NCBI GenBank assembly: GCA_050292235.1
Contig: JBNKLG010000046.1
Span: 1-21,059 of the forward strand
Length of the DNA: 21,059 nt
Source: JBNKLG01 sp050292235
GTDB taxonomy: Bacteria; Pseudomonadota; Gammaproteobacteria; Chromatiales; Chromatiaceae
Reading direction: 5' to 3'
Of this stretch, positions 1-8,075 are shown in pieces. Within the stretch, counting starts at the first letter, position 1, and every line of letters starts with the position of its first letter. The notes under the pieces are model-generated. The model did not search any database. It was not told where the DNA came from and worked only from the letters and a program-made list of their open reading frames with translations. Both the position numbers and the translations under genes were made by a program.

Positions 1-60
1 CCTATATTGCCGCCAGAACACCGCCCATGCCTGTGCGGTTGCTAAAGTTGGCTGAGGCTT

Positions 61-441
61 GTGGGTAATCAGGTAAAGTTATGTCTATCGACTGAAGGAA
101 TAATATCTAGGTATTGTTTAGCCATATTCAGTTTCAATAAAAATAAATCAATTAAGACGCAAATAGGCGCAGCAAGAAAAAGCATCAGAAAAGCAACAGG
201 TGCTTTATGGGCAATCAGAGAAGTAGGAGCATATATAGTATTTGTGTCCGAAGACTCTATTTCAAATATAAATAAGTCAACCCTTCCAGTAGATCTCAGC
301 GGATTTCATTCAGTAATAGTACAGGGGGTTCATCTAATTGGAAAAAACAACTGTCACAAATACAATCATTCTAAGTGGTTCAGCCATTCATTTGGCAGTA
401 CAAATGCTATTGCTGACAAACTTGAGAGTATTCAAACATAG
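61..441 (+). CDS. Hypothetical protein, AT-rich, probably acquired
   Basis: This 126-residue ORF starts with GTG, with a TGAGG motif four bases upstream. I do not recognise the family. The middle part (about residues 30-100) alternates hydrophobic and polar residues as a folded protein would, including a GAYIVFVSEDS strand and a DLSGFHSVIVQG stretch, so it is probably real or recently was. There is no signal peptide or transmembrane segment. Base composition is visibly AT-richer than every other gene here, with many AAA, AAT and ATA codons, which suggests horizontal origin. Its first codons overlap the end of another open frame that enters from the left edge (stop TAA at 66-68), which may be the tail of an upstream gene. 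The start is uncertain, since no later ATG exists in the frame. Confidence 0.4.
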   Translation: MGNQVKLCLSTEGIISRYCLAIFSFNKNKSIKTQIGAARKSIRKATGALWAIREVGAYIVFVSEDSISNINKSTLPVDLSGFHSVIVQGVHLIGKNNCHKYNHSKWFSHSFGSTNAIADKLESIQT

Positions 442-466
442 CACATAAGCACGCGAAGCGGCCAAA

Positions 467-490
467 GAGGGTGTTCAAAACTCTGTGTCA
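467..490. mobile_element. Possible solitary insertion-sequence end
   Basis: The sequence from about 467 (AGGGTGTTCAAAACTCTGTG, then TCAG) resembles the terminal inverted repeats of IS256-type elements, which often begin GGGTGTTCAAAA and contain CTGTGTCA. The last bases supply the stop codon of the minus-strand GGDEF/EAL gene. No matching opposite end and no transposase were found between 1 and 466. If this is an IS end, the body of the element was lost or lies left of the window. This rests on visual resemblance only. Confidence 0.25.
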
Positions 491-2821
491 GCCGGAGCTC
501 ACAATGCCACCCTTCAACCATTTTTCTTCGATTATTTCAGGTGGCTCTGGCTTGCTAAACAGATACCCCTGCATCACATCGCAGCCACGAGACAGCAGAA
601 AATCGCATTGTTCAGGTGTTTCCACCCCTTCGGCCACCACAATCAGGCCCAGATTGTGAGCCAGAGCCAAAGTCGCCGCACTGATGGCGGCATCGTTGGG
701 ATCGGTCTGAATATCGCGCACAAAAACCCGATCCAGCTTCAGACAATGGATGGGCAGCATTTTGAGATAGGCCAGAGACGAGTAACCCGTACCAAAATCA
801 TCGACAGCCAGACTCACGCCCAGATTGTGCAGGCCCAGCATCTGTTCAATCGATCGCTGAGGATCAAACATGGCCATACTTTCGGTGATTTCCAGCTCGA
901 CATCCCCGGCCTTGAGCTGATGGCGTTCCAACGTAGATCGCACCAAATCGACCAGATACGGAGAACGTAGCTGCTGAACAGAGAGGTTAATCGACATACA
1001 GAATGCTTCGGGGTATTGCACACCCCACTGAGCCCGCTGTCGACAAGCCTCATCCAGTACCCAGGCACCAATCTCTTCGATCATGCCGGTATCCTCAGCA
1101 ATGGGGATAAAATCTGTCGGTGGTACCCAACCCAACTCAGGATGCCGCCAGCGTATAAGGGCTTCAAAGCCACGCAATTTGGTGCCATTGCCATAGAGTT
1201 GCGGTTGATATTGAAGCGAGAACTGCTTTTTCTCCAGCGCCTGACGCAGATCGTTTTCCAATTGCAGGCGTGTCTGAGCAGCCTGGGTCATGGCCTGTGA
1301 GAAAAAACAGTAGCCATTGCGACCCGATTTTTTGGCCTGATACATAGCGGTATCTGCACACTGCATCAGTTGCTCAACCCGCTTTCCATCTTTGGGGAAC
1401 ATGCTGACACCAATGCTGGCACCAGAGTGCAAACGGTTACCATTGACCAGATAAGGTCGCCGCAAAACCGGCAAAATCTTCTCTATCAGAGCTTCGATCT
1501 GAGCCTTTTCCCCAGCCCCCGTCATGGCCACCACAAACTCATCGCCACCCAGGCGAGCCACCATATCACTCTTGCGCACCACAGCCTCAAGACGGACTGC
1601 CACCTCGACCAGGAGTCCATCCCCCACCCGATGACCCAGGGAATCGTTGATGTCCTTGAAATGATCGAGATCGATAAACGCCACTGCCAAGGCCTCATGA
1701 TCCCTTTCCGCCTGGCTGATCGCCTGCTCCAGACTGGCCTTGAGACTGAAACGATTGAGCAGTCCGGTCAGCGGGTCATGATGGGCCAGATACTGCATAC
1801 GGGCTTCATCCCGTTTGCGATCACTGATATTGCGAGACAGCACAATAAAATGCGGCTCCTTGCCAAGATGCCGGGCTTTTTGGGCTACCGAGAGCTCAAA
1901 CCACAAGTCCCCCTCGGGCACCATAAGACGAAATTGTTGTCCCGAGGATTGACCGTCACGCTCTGCCTCTGCCAAGGCATCCATGACTTTGGCACTGGCT
2001 TCAGGCGGCAGGACGTCCATCACTCGCTGACCCAGTAGCTTTTCTGCAGGCTCAGCCAGTTGATCCGGTTTGCTGGCCAGTACCTGTAGATATCGGCCCT
2101 CACGATCCAGCTCGAACATCAGATCCGGGATGGCGATCAGGGTCGCTGTCATATCTTCGGCCAACGATCTGACTGGCATACTAAAACGGTTACTTAAAGC
2201 ACGGGTGATAAAAATAGCTGACAAAAACAGCAGACTGACCAGCAAGACCAAAACGACCAGACCCTCGATCAAAGCCCTCCGCCCCGCTTTCACCGAGAGT
2301 CCGATCTGCAGCACCCCGATCACTCGCTGATCATAACCACCACGATAAGGCATGCTGACCTCAATCAGATAGTCTCCCTGATTTTTCAACAGACGATGGG
2401 CTGTCTCCGCCTTATCCCCCTCCTGCATCAGCTGTCGGATTAAAGTTTGGGTCTCTGCATCCAGTATCCGATCATTCTGTTTTGGATCACTGTGTGCCAA
2501 GATTTGTCCTGACCCATCAACCAAACGCAGATACTTGATATCTGGCTGATTGGATTGAATACTCTCCAGCATCAAACGGGCGTGATACTTGCCGGAGAAG
2601 GTCACCCGGCTCACAGAGTCCGTCAGCACCTGGGAGAGGAGATTCATCAGACGATGAGATTCCCGCTCCTGTTGATGCCAAAAAATGGCGGTCGTGGCCA
2701 AAAGCACCACCAGCATCAGAATCAAAATGAGCCCACCGAACCAGTAGGATAGCTGCCGATCGACATGGAGAAAACGTTCCAAAATAGAGGCCCATGCTGG
2801 ACCCTGAACTTTATTTGTCAT
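488..2821 (-). CDS. Membrane-anchored GGDEF/EAL c-di-GMP enzyme with PAS domain
   Basis: A 777-residue cyclic di-GMP turnover protein of the inner membrane. Transmembrane segments at about 30-49 and 186-206 flank a roughly 135-residue periplasmic sensor region. A PAS-like domain (about 225-335) follows, then GGDEF (about 345-505) and EAL (about 520-765). The cyclase site is an intact GGDEF (425-429), with an RxxD inhibitory site at R416/D419. The EAL domain keeps EAL (553-555), ELEITES (642-648), DDFGTGY (674-680), EGVET (731-735) and QGYLFSKP, so both activities look possible. Its ATG overlaps the stop of the upstream binding-protein gene (ATGA), implying translational coupling and a shared signal input. 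The C-terminus stops 14 residues past the QGYLFSKP motif (751-758), where an IS-like sequence supplies the stop, so a short tail may be missing. Which activity dominates cannot be read from sequence. Confidence 0.95.
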   Translation of the reverse strand: MTNKVQGPAWASILERFLHVDRQLSYWFGGLILILMLVVLLATTAIFWHQQERESHRLMNLLSQVLTDSVSRVTFSGKYHARLMLESIQSNQPDIKYLRLVDGSGQILAHSDPKQNDRILDAETQTLIRQLMQEGDKAETAHRLLKNQGDYLIEVSMPYRGGYDQRVIGVLQIGLSVKAGRRALIEGLVVLVLLVSLLFLSAIFITRALSNRFSMPVRSLAEDMTATLIAIPDLMFELDREGRYLQVLASKPDQLAEPAEKLLGQRVMDVLPPEASAKVMDALAEAERDGQSSGQQFRLMVPEGDLWFELSVAQKARHLGKEPHFIVLSRNISDRKRDEARMQYLAHHDPLTGLLNRFSLKASLEQAISQAERDHEALAVAFIDLDHFKDINDSLGHRVGDGLLVEVAVRLEAVVRKSDMVARLGGDEFVVAMTGAGEKAQIEALIEKILPVLRRPYLVNGNRLHSGASIGVSMFPKDGKRVEQLMQCADTAMYQAKKSGRNGYCFFSQAMTQAAQTRLQLENDLRQALEKKQFSLQYQPQLYGNGTKLRGFEALIRWRHPELGWVPPTDFIPIAEDTGMIEEIGAWVLDEACRQRAQWGVQYPEAFCMSINLSVQQLRSPYLVDLVRSTLERHQLKAGDVELEITESMAMFDPQRSIEQMLGLHNLGVSLAVDDFGTGYSSLAYLKMLPIHCLKLDRVFVRDIQTDPNDAAISAATLALAHNLGLIVVAEGVETPEQCDFLLSRGCDVMQGYLFSKPEPPEIIEEKWLKGGIVSSG

Positions 2822-3915
2822 TGGGCTGCTCTAGGGCTACTGTGCCACACGGGCTCAACTGATGGCCAAGGTTTGGTAAAGGAGTTGGGAATAGGTCCCA
2901 TCCAGCCAGAATAACGGTCCAGGGTCTCTGGCGAAATGGGGAACACCGGCAGCAAAATGTGGTGCGCTACGGGACGCTTCTCCAGCACATCATAAGCAGC
3001 ACGCATCGCTGCAGCACCCAGTGGGCCACAGAACTGGGCAGCATCGATTTGTGTCAGTCGTTTCTGGCGAACATTCACCACTGAAGCCGGATCGCCATCC
3101 ACCGTTGCCACCTGAATCTCATGACGCCCGGCATTTGCCAGGGTCTCCACCAAAGCCAGACCACCGCCATCATTGACAGTAAAAATCACATCCACGGATC
3201 CTGGTTTGGGAAAATCGCGCAAAATCGCTTCTGCCGCCTGGCGCCCAGAGACCGGCTCAACCGCTTGATAGGTCTTGAGTACCTGAAAGGGCTGTTGCTG
3301 ATCCCTTAAGCCATCAAGAAACCCATTGAGACGTTCAACCGTGGAAGAGACCAGAGGATATTCCACCAGAATCAAACGGATGGAGTGGTCATTGGCAAAA
3401 CGAGAGGCCATATACTCTCCACCCAGATAGCCTGCCTGGCGATTATCTGAGGTGAGATAGACCGCTAAGTGACCACCGCTGATGTACTGGTCATAAGCCA
3501 CCACGGGGATTCCCGCTGCATTGGCCTCTCGAAGCGGACCGGCCAAGGCTGCATTGTCGGTCGGCTGCACAATGAGTACATCGGGTTTCAAGGCCAGAAG
3601 TTCGCGCATCTGGGCAATCTGATTCTCAACGCCCTTATTTCCGTCGCCTGCTACCCGAATCACCAGGGAAACCCCTCGCCCACTATTTTCGGCTGCGTGG
3701 AGGTTGATGGCCTTGGCTTCAGCCTCCAGGCCTTGGGCCATGGCCACCTGGCCGGGGATATTCATCGACCAGTAGAGCACACCTATCTGATAAGGCTGGG
3801 CATCTGCCCATGCCAACAGTGGCGTGAAAAAAATACCCACGAGCATAAACAGCCCTACTAAAGCCACCCAGACTTTGGCCAGGCACCTCATCCAGAAATT
3901 TTTTAATTGTCTCAA
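2818..3915 (-). CDS. Periplasmic sugar-type substrate-binding protein, likely sensory partner
   Basis: A 365-residue periplasmic binding protein of the ribose/LuxP type (PBP type I fold). A hydrophobic signal segment (about 16-36) ends in AWADA, giving cleavage near residue 37 or 39. Family features include the first strand YQIGVLYWS, the KPDVLIVQPTDNAALAG stretch, the AGIPVVAYDQ hinge and the VDVIFTVNDGGGLALVETL segment. The listed start is TTG at 3915; an ATG at 3891 gives a more usual signal peptide (MRCLAKVW...) but neither has a strong ribosome site. No ABC permease or ATPase lies beside it. Its stop overlaps the start of a GGDEF/EAL gene, so it most likely reports ligand binding to that protein, as LuxP does for LuxQ or NspS for MbaA. 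The ligand is unknown; sugars are only the family default. Confidence 0.88.
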   Translation of the reverse strand: MRQLKNFWMRCLAKVWVALVGLFMLVGIFFTPLLAWADAQPYQIGVLYWSMNIPGQVAMAQGLEAEAKAINLHAAENSGRGVSLVIRVAGDGNKGVENQIAQMRELLALKPDVLIVQPTDNAALAGPLREANAAGIPVVAYDQYISGGHLAVYLTSDNRQAGYLGGEYMASRFANDHSIRLILVEYPLVSSTVERLNGFLDGLRDQQQPFQVLKTYQAVEPVSGRQAAEAILRDFPKPGSVDVIFTVNDGGGLALVETLANAGRHEIQVATVDGDPASVVNVRQKRLTQIDAAQFCGPLGAAAMRAAYDVLEKRPVAHHILLPVFPISPETLDRYSGWMGPIPNSFTKPWPSVEPVWHSSPRAAQ

Positions 3916-4125
3916 CCTGCACGCCTTCGGTTTCTTGTGACGCCAACAATGGCCTGGAGGGTATCCAACCGGAACCAGTTTCCAAAATGGGGTAATGGTA
4001 ACTCTTGTCTATGAGAGGTCTACAACCGCATATAACCAAGTTTACATCTTAGACAAAAAAATCCCCTAAGACCCAACAGATCAATTTCAGCTACACTGAA
4101 CCTGTCCTGAAATCATTTTCTGTCT
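3916..4125. other. Divergent intergenic region between binding protein and sdhC
   Basis: This 210-base spacer must hold promoters in both directions. I see no convincing -35/-10 pair. A TACACT at 4092-4097 could be the -10 for sdh, but no good -35 precedes it. A 6-base inverted repeat, TCTTAG at 4047-4052 and CTAAGA at 4066-4071, flanks an A-rich stretch and could be an operator or weak hairpin. No ribosome site is visible in front of the sdhC ATG. Confidence 0.4.
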
Positions 4126-4494
4126 ATGTCGCGACCAGCCTTCATCAACCTCTTCATCATCCGTCTGCCGGTAGCCGGATTCATGTCCATCATCCACCGG
4201 GTAACCGGTGTGGTCATGGTCATGGCCGTTCCCCTGGTATTGTGGTTGCTGGAACTCTCCTTATCCAGTGAAGCGGGTTTTGCCCTCAGCCGCCAATGGT
4301 TATCGGGCTGGCAGGGCATGGCGGTGATCTTCTTCGCCCTCTGGGCACTGATGCACCATTTTCTGGCCGGGATTCGTTACCTGTTGCTGGATATCGATCT
4401 GGGCATCGAACGCCCATGCTTTCGCTATTCCGCCTGGGCGGTGCTTTTGCTCTCACCCGGTTTGGCTGCCCTACTGACCTGGGGCCTGCAATGA
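4126..4494 (+). CDS. sdhC: Succinate dehydrogenase cytochrome b556 subunit
   Basis: A 122-residue membrane anchor subunit of complex II, with three hydrophobic helices (about 27-46, 62-87 and 102-120). The N-terminal IRLPVAGFMSIIHRVTGV matches the SdhC quinone-site signature (S21, H24, R25). H78 in the motif HHFLAGIRYLLLD is the expected axial ligand of heme b, equivalent to E. coli His84. The length is usual for the family. It is the first gene of the sdh operon; its stop overlaps the sdhD start by ATGA. The ATG lacks a recognisable Shine-Dalgarno sequence, but the start agrees with the family N-terminus. Confidence 0.93.
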   Translation: MSRPAFINLFIIRLPVAGFMSIIHRVTGVVMVMAVPLVLWLLELSLSSEAGFALSRQWLSGWQGMAVIFFALWALMHHFLAGIRYLLLDIDLGIERPCFRYSAWAVLLLSPGLAALLTWGLQ

Positions 4495-4832
4495 GTCGCC
4501 GTGCCTATGGTCTGCGTGCCTGGCTGGTACAGCGACTGACCGCTATTTTGCTGGCGGTCTACAGTCTCTATCTGCTGGGCTATTTTCTGTTCACCCCCCC
4601 TGGCAGCCATGCCGAATGGCAGGCCTGGATTAGCCAACCCATCCAGGGCAGTGGTCTTCTCCTGTGTTTTGCTGCTTTACTGTTGCATGCCTGGGTTGGC
4701 TTTCGTGACGTGCTCATTGACTATATACACCCTTTTGCCCTGCGCCTCATCCTGCTCAGCTTCCTGGCGCTGGGTCTGGCCGCCTGCGGTCTTTGGGCGT
4801 TGCGCCTGATTCTGGTACCCCTTGCCCTATGA
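4491..4832 (+). CDS. sdhD: Succinate dehydrogenase membrane anchor subunit
   Basis: A 113-residue hydrophobic subunit with three predicted helices (about 12-34, 52-72 and 82-110). The motif LLHAWVGFRDVLIDYI places the second heme b ligand at H66 and a quinone-site aspartate/tyrosine pair at D77/Y78, as in E. coli SdhD (HAWxGxxxVLxDY). The start is the ATG overlapping the sdhC stop; longer upstream readings in this frame lie inside sdhC and should be ignored. The stop overlaps the sdhA start by ATGA, so the three sdh genes are translationally coupled. With SdhC it anchors the flavoprotein and iron-sulfur subunits to the inner membrane. Confidence 0.92.
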   Translation: MSRRAYGLRAWLVQRLTAILLAVYSLYLLGYFLFTPPGSHAEWQAWISQPIQGSGLLLCFAALLLHAWVGFRDVLIDYIHPFALRLILLSFLALGLAACGLWALRLILVPLAL

Positions 4833-6601
4833 ATGCCAACACGCTGACCCGCCGCCGCTTTGACTGCCTCATCATCGGTGCCGGTGGTGCTGGCCTCAAT
4901 GCCGCCCTGCAGCTTGCCGATCAAAATCTGCGCACTGCGGTGGTGAGCAAGGTTTTCCCCACCCGTTCCCACACCGTCGCCGCCCAGGGTGGGGTCAATG
5001 CCGCTCTGGCCAACGTGCAGCCGGACAACTGGCATTGGCACATGTTCGATACCGTCAAGGGCTCAGACTATCTGGGCGATCAGGATGCCATCGAGTTCAT
5101 GTGTCGCGAAGCGATTCCCACGGTGTACGAGCTGGAACACGCCGGGGTACCCTTCTCCCGGCTGGACAACGGCAAGATCTACCAGCGGGCCTTCGGTGGT
5201 CAGAGCCAGAACTTCGGTGGTGATCAGGCCGTTCGCACCTGTGCCGCCGCCGACCGTACCGGCCACGCTATCCTCCACGCCCTCTACCAGCAGAACCTGC
5301 GGGCGCGTACCCATTTCTTTGACGAATACTTTGCCGTCGACCTGCTACACGACGAAGCGGGCATCATCAGCGGCGCCCTGGCCCTCTGCATCGAAACCGG
5401 TGAGCCTCTGGTGATCGAGGCCAGGACCTGCCTGCTGGCTACCGGCGGCTGTGGCCAGATCTTCCGCACCAACAGCAACGCCCAGATCAACACTGGCGAT
5501 GGTATGGCCATGGCATTGCGTGCTGGCATTCCCCTGATGGACATGGAGTTCTTCCAGTTCCACCCCACCGGCATCGCAGGCCGGGGGCTACTCATCACCG
5601 AAGGGGTACGGGGTGAAGGCGGCTATCTGATCAATGGTGAGGGCGAACGTTTCATGCCCAACTATGCCCCCCATGCCAAGGATCTGGCCAGCCGGGATGT
5701 GGTCTCTCGGGCCATCATCACCGAGATCAAGGCCGGGCGCGGCTGTGGCCCGGAGAAGGATCATGTGTTGCTGAAGCTGGATCATCTGGGCGAAGAGGTC
5801 ATCAACAAGCGCCTGCCGGGCATTACCGAAAGCGCCCGCATCTTTGCCGGCGTTGACCCGGTGCGCGAACCCATCCCGGTCTTCCCCACTGCCCACTACG
5901 TCATGGGCGGCATCCCCACCGACCGCTATGGCCGCGTCGTCGTCCCCGCCCGCCATGGTGCCGAAGAGGCCGTACCCGGACTCTATGCCGCAGGCGAATG
6001 CGCCTGTGCCTCGGTGCATGGGGCCAACCGGCTGGGGGGCAACTCCCTGCTCGACATCCTGGTATTCGGTCGTGCGGCAGGCAAGGACATCATGGATTAC
6101 CTCAAAGAGAATCCCCATCATCACCCGATAGACAGCGCCAGCCTCGACAAGGCCCTGGCCCGTCTGCGACGTTGGGAGCAACCGGACAAAGGCCCCAGCG
6201 TCCGTACCCTGCGTGACGACTTCCGCAAGCTCATGGAGGATCACGCCGGTGTCTTCCGCACCCAGGAGGTGATGCAGGCTGGCGTGGATCGACTGGCCGA
6301 GGTACGCACCCGCCTTGACGAGGTGTGCCTGGGCGACCAGAGCCGCACCTACAACACCGCCCGCATCGAGGCCCTGGAGCTGGAAAACCTGATCCAGGTC
6401 GGCTCCGCCATCGCCCACTGCGCCCTGCTGCGCCAGGAGAGCCGCGGTGCCCACTCGCGCCCGGATTTCCCTGATCGTGATGACCAGAACTGGCTCAAGC
6501 ACAGCCTCTATTTCCTGGATGGCGACCGGGTGGAATACAAGCCAGTGCGCACTAAGCCCCTCACGGTCAAAAGCTTTCCGCCCAAAGAGCGGGTCTATTG
6601 A
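4829..6601 (+). CDS. sdhA: Succinate dehydrogenase flavoprotein subunit
   Basis: A 590-residue flavoprotein that oxidises succinate to fumarate in the TCA cycle and respiratory chain. It has the dinucleotide fold (IIGAGGAGLNAAL, 15-27), the covalent FAD histidine H48 in TRSHTVAAQGG, and the active-site residues H245 (FQFHPTG), R289 (SRD), H356 (PTAHYVMGG) and R401 (RLGGNSLLD). Length and the C-terminal RVEYKPVRTKPL tail are normal, so the gene is intact. The start used is the ATG at 4829, overlapping the sdhD stop; an in-frame GTG at 4793 would add 12 unlikely residues. The next gene should be sdhB in the usual order, but ycgN follows with zero spacing. The iron-sulfur subunit must therefore be encoded elsewhere, or the complex is unusual. 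Confidence 0.97.
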   Translation: MNANTLTRRRFDCLIIGAGGAGLNAALQLADQNLRTAVVSKVFPTRSHTVAAQGGVNAALANVQPDNWHWHMFDTVKGSDYLGDQDAIEFMCREAIPTVYELEHAGVPFSRLDNGKIYQRAFGGQSQNFGGDQAVRTCAAADRTGHAILHALYQQNLRARTHFFDEYFAVDLLHDEAGIISGALALCIETGEPLVIEARTCLLATGGCGQIFRTNSNAQINTGDGMAMALRAGIPLMDMEFFQFHPTGIAGRGLLITEGVRGEGGYLINGEGERFMPNYAPHAKDLASRDVVSRAIITEIKAGRGCGPEKDHVLLKLDHLGEEVINKRLPGITESARIFAGVDPVREPIPVFPTAHYVMGGIPTDRYGRVVVPARHGAEEAVPGLYAAGECACASVHGANRLGGNSLLDILVFGRAAGKDIMDYLKENPHHHPIDSASLDKALARLRRWEQPDKGPSVRTLRDDFRKLMEDHAGVFRTQEVMQAGVDRLAEVRTRLDEVCLGDQSRTYNTARIEALELENLIQVGSAIAHCALLRQESRGAHSRPDFPDRDDQNWLKHSLYFLDGDRVEYKPVRTKPLTVKSFPPKERVY

Positions 6602-7045
6602 ATGGCCAGCGGAGACGCCCCTTTTTGGCAGACCAAACCCCTGGATCAACTGAGTCGCGAAGAGTGGGAATCCCTCTGCGACGGCTGCGCCAAATGCTGC
6701 ATGAACAAATTGGAAGACGAAGAGACCGGCGAGCTGCACTATACCAACGTGGTCTGTGACCTGCTCGACCTGGATCAGCTCAGTTGCAGCGACTATCCCA
6801 ACCGCTCCAGCCGCGTCCCCACCTGCGTCACCCTGACCCCGGACAATATCCATGAACTCTCCTGGATGCCCCAAACCTGCGCCTACCGCCTGCTGGCCGA
6901 GGGGAAGGATCTGCCCCATTGGCATCCGCTGGTGAGCGGCAATCCCCTGGGCCTGGTACGTTCCGGCCTCTCCCTACATGGGCGGATAATTCACGAAGCA
7001 GATGCAGATGATCTGGAAATGCACCTGATTACCTGGGTTCGGTAG
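6602..7045 (+). CDS. ycgN: YcgN-family cysteine-cluster protein
   Basis: A 147-residue cytoplasmic protein of the UPF0260/YcgN family. It starts with FWxxKPLxQLSxEEWESLCDGCAKCC, the family signature, and ends in the usual LHGRIIHEADADDLEMHLITWV block. Eight cysteines (26, 29, 32, 33, 52, 62, 75, 93) include the CxxCxxCC cluster likely to bind metal or an Fe-S centre; the biochemical role is not established. The ATG abuts the sdhA TGA with no spacer, so it is cotranscribed with sdhCDA and stands where sdhB is normally found. It is much too short, and has the wrong cysteine pattern, to be SdhB itself. A metal- or cluster-related role linked to complex II is only an inference from position. Confidence 0.87.
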   Translation: MASGDAPFWQTKPLDQLSREEWESLCDGCAKCCMNKLEDEETGELHYTNVVCDLLDLDQLSCSDYPNRSSRVPTCVTLTPDNIHELSWMPQTCAYRLLAEGKDLPHWHPLVSGNPLGLVRSGLSLHGRIIHEADADDLEMHLITWVR

Positions 7046-7092
7046 CTGCAGCTCCGCTAACGGGGGGTTCCGTTCCCTGAGCGGAGTCGCAG
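7046..7092. terminator. Hairpin at the 3' end of the sdh operon
   Basis: Two 13-base arms (7046-7058 and 7080-7092) match at 11 of 13 positions (CTGCAGCTCCGCT against the complement of AGCGGAGTCGCAG). The loop contains a second small hairpin, AACGG/CCGTT (7059-7073). It lies directly after the ycgN stop and just before the convergent hydrolase stop, a usual place for a terminator or RNA-stabilising structure. Neither strand has a T-run after the stem, so it is not a classic intrinsic terminator. Confidence 0.5.
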
Positions 7093-7098
7093 AAAAAG

Positions 7099-7941
7099 CT
7101 ATTTGACCCCCACCAAAATCTGCTCCAACACCCGATTAAAGGCATCCGGTTTGACCTGGGCCACAAAGTGGCCCACCCCGGGGATCAGCACAACGTTGGG
7201 GTGAAGTGGCTTTTCATCGCCTTTGGGCGCAGCGTTGATATTATGAAGTATCGGTTCGAAGCGTTTCAGACCCTCCTGGGCATATTTTGCCTGCCAATCG
7301 AAAATGGCATAAAGGGCACTTAGGCCCATGACAGGATCCGCCCGTTTGAATTCGCCGACGAGCTTTTCAACCACCTGGGGATCAGCCTGGGGAGTGAACA
7401 TGGAACGCACCATGGCCTCTGACGTCGCCGCAAAATCTTTTTCAAACGGCTGCACAATGCCCTTCACCTTCTCTTCTTCACTCGGGTAGACAAAGGGGGT
7501 ATAGAAGGTATCCACCCCAACGATACCCACCACACGATCCCCCAACTGTTTGGCCGCTTCAACAGCCACAGGCCCACCCATGGAATGACCGACCAGCACC
7601 ACCTTCCTAGCATCCAGCTTCTTCACCACAGCAGCCACATCACTGCCAAAGGCTGCCATACTATAATCTGTCCGTTTGCTGCCGGATTGGCCATGGCCAG
7701 CCAGATCCAGCCAGATCACCTGATGTTTGTCAGCAAAATGGGCAATTTGTCGATCCCAAAAATGGTGATTGCAGGTCCAGCAGTGAATGAAGACCAGTGC
7801 AGGCTCACCTTGGCCCTGACTGCCATAAGCAATGGCACTGCCATCCGCCGAGCTAACCTGGGCAGGAAGCTCTTTAGCATGAGCCGCGATGCCCAACGAA
7901 AATAACAGCAGAAAGGCCAGCAGATAACGAGAGAGATTCAT
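7099..7941 (-). CDS. Exported alpha/beta hydrolase
   Basis: A 280-residue alpha/beta-fold hydrolase with a clean signal peptide (MNLSRYLLAF..., cleavage near AHA-KEL at 22-23), so it acts in the periplasm or outside. The nucleophile is S120 in VGHSMGG, the catalytic histidine is H258 in IPGVGHF, and the acid is probably D144 or D202. The oxyanion-hole region is HCW (53-55), and a lid region follows residue 145. The substrate cannot be told; esters, lactones or peroxyacids are all possible. It has its own ribosome site (AAGGAA about eight bases upstream) and is divergent from the STAS-like gene. A possible promoter pairs TTGATG with GAATAT upstream, but this is weak. Confidence 0.85.
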   Translation of the reverse strand: MNLSRYLLAFLLLFSLGIAAHAKELPAQVSSADGSAIAYGSQGQGEPALVFIHCWTCNHHFWDRQIAHFADKHQVIWLDLAGHGQSGSKRTDYSMAAFGSDVAAVVKKLDARKVVLVGHSMGGPVAVEAAKQLGDRVVGIVGVDTFYTPFVYPSEEEKVKGIVQPFEKDFAATSEAMVRSMFTPQADPQVVEKLVGEFKRADPVMGLSALYAIFDWQAKYAQEGLKRFEPILHNINAAPKGDEKPLHPNVVLIPGVGHFVAQVKPDAFNRVLEQILVGVK

Positions 7942-8075
7942 GGTCGAATTCCTTGTGACGAGTGGTTGAAAAAGGAATATTCTATCGAAAGACAGATTCC
8001 ATCAACCCTTGCGGCTGCCCAAATCTGACACAATCTCTGTGTTTTTTGATCCTGCAAACTGGCTACAACTGCAAC

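Noticed and set aside
3719..4039. 106-codon minus-strand frame overlapping the start of the binding-protein gene
   Set aside because: Its middle looks protein-like, but it overlaps the signal peptide and first strand of a clear binding protein in another frame, and its tail is Gly/Pro/Arg shadow sequence.
5588..6925. 445-codon open frame on the minus strand
   Set aside because: It is antisense to sdhA and ycgN, whose protein motifs are unmistakable, and its translation has no recognisable domain. Long antisense frames are expected opposite GC-rich genes.
8028..8047. ACACA/TGTGT hairpin followed by six T residues, possible terminator
   Set aside because: The stem has only five A/T-rich pairs and lies just before the STAS-like gene with no plus-strand gene upstream to terminate.
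7962..8075. Upstream extension of the STAS-like gene
   Set aside because: The extra 38 residues are cysteine-rich and unlike the family N-terminus; the ATG at 8076 gives the expected start.
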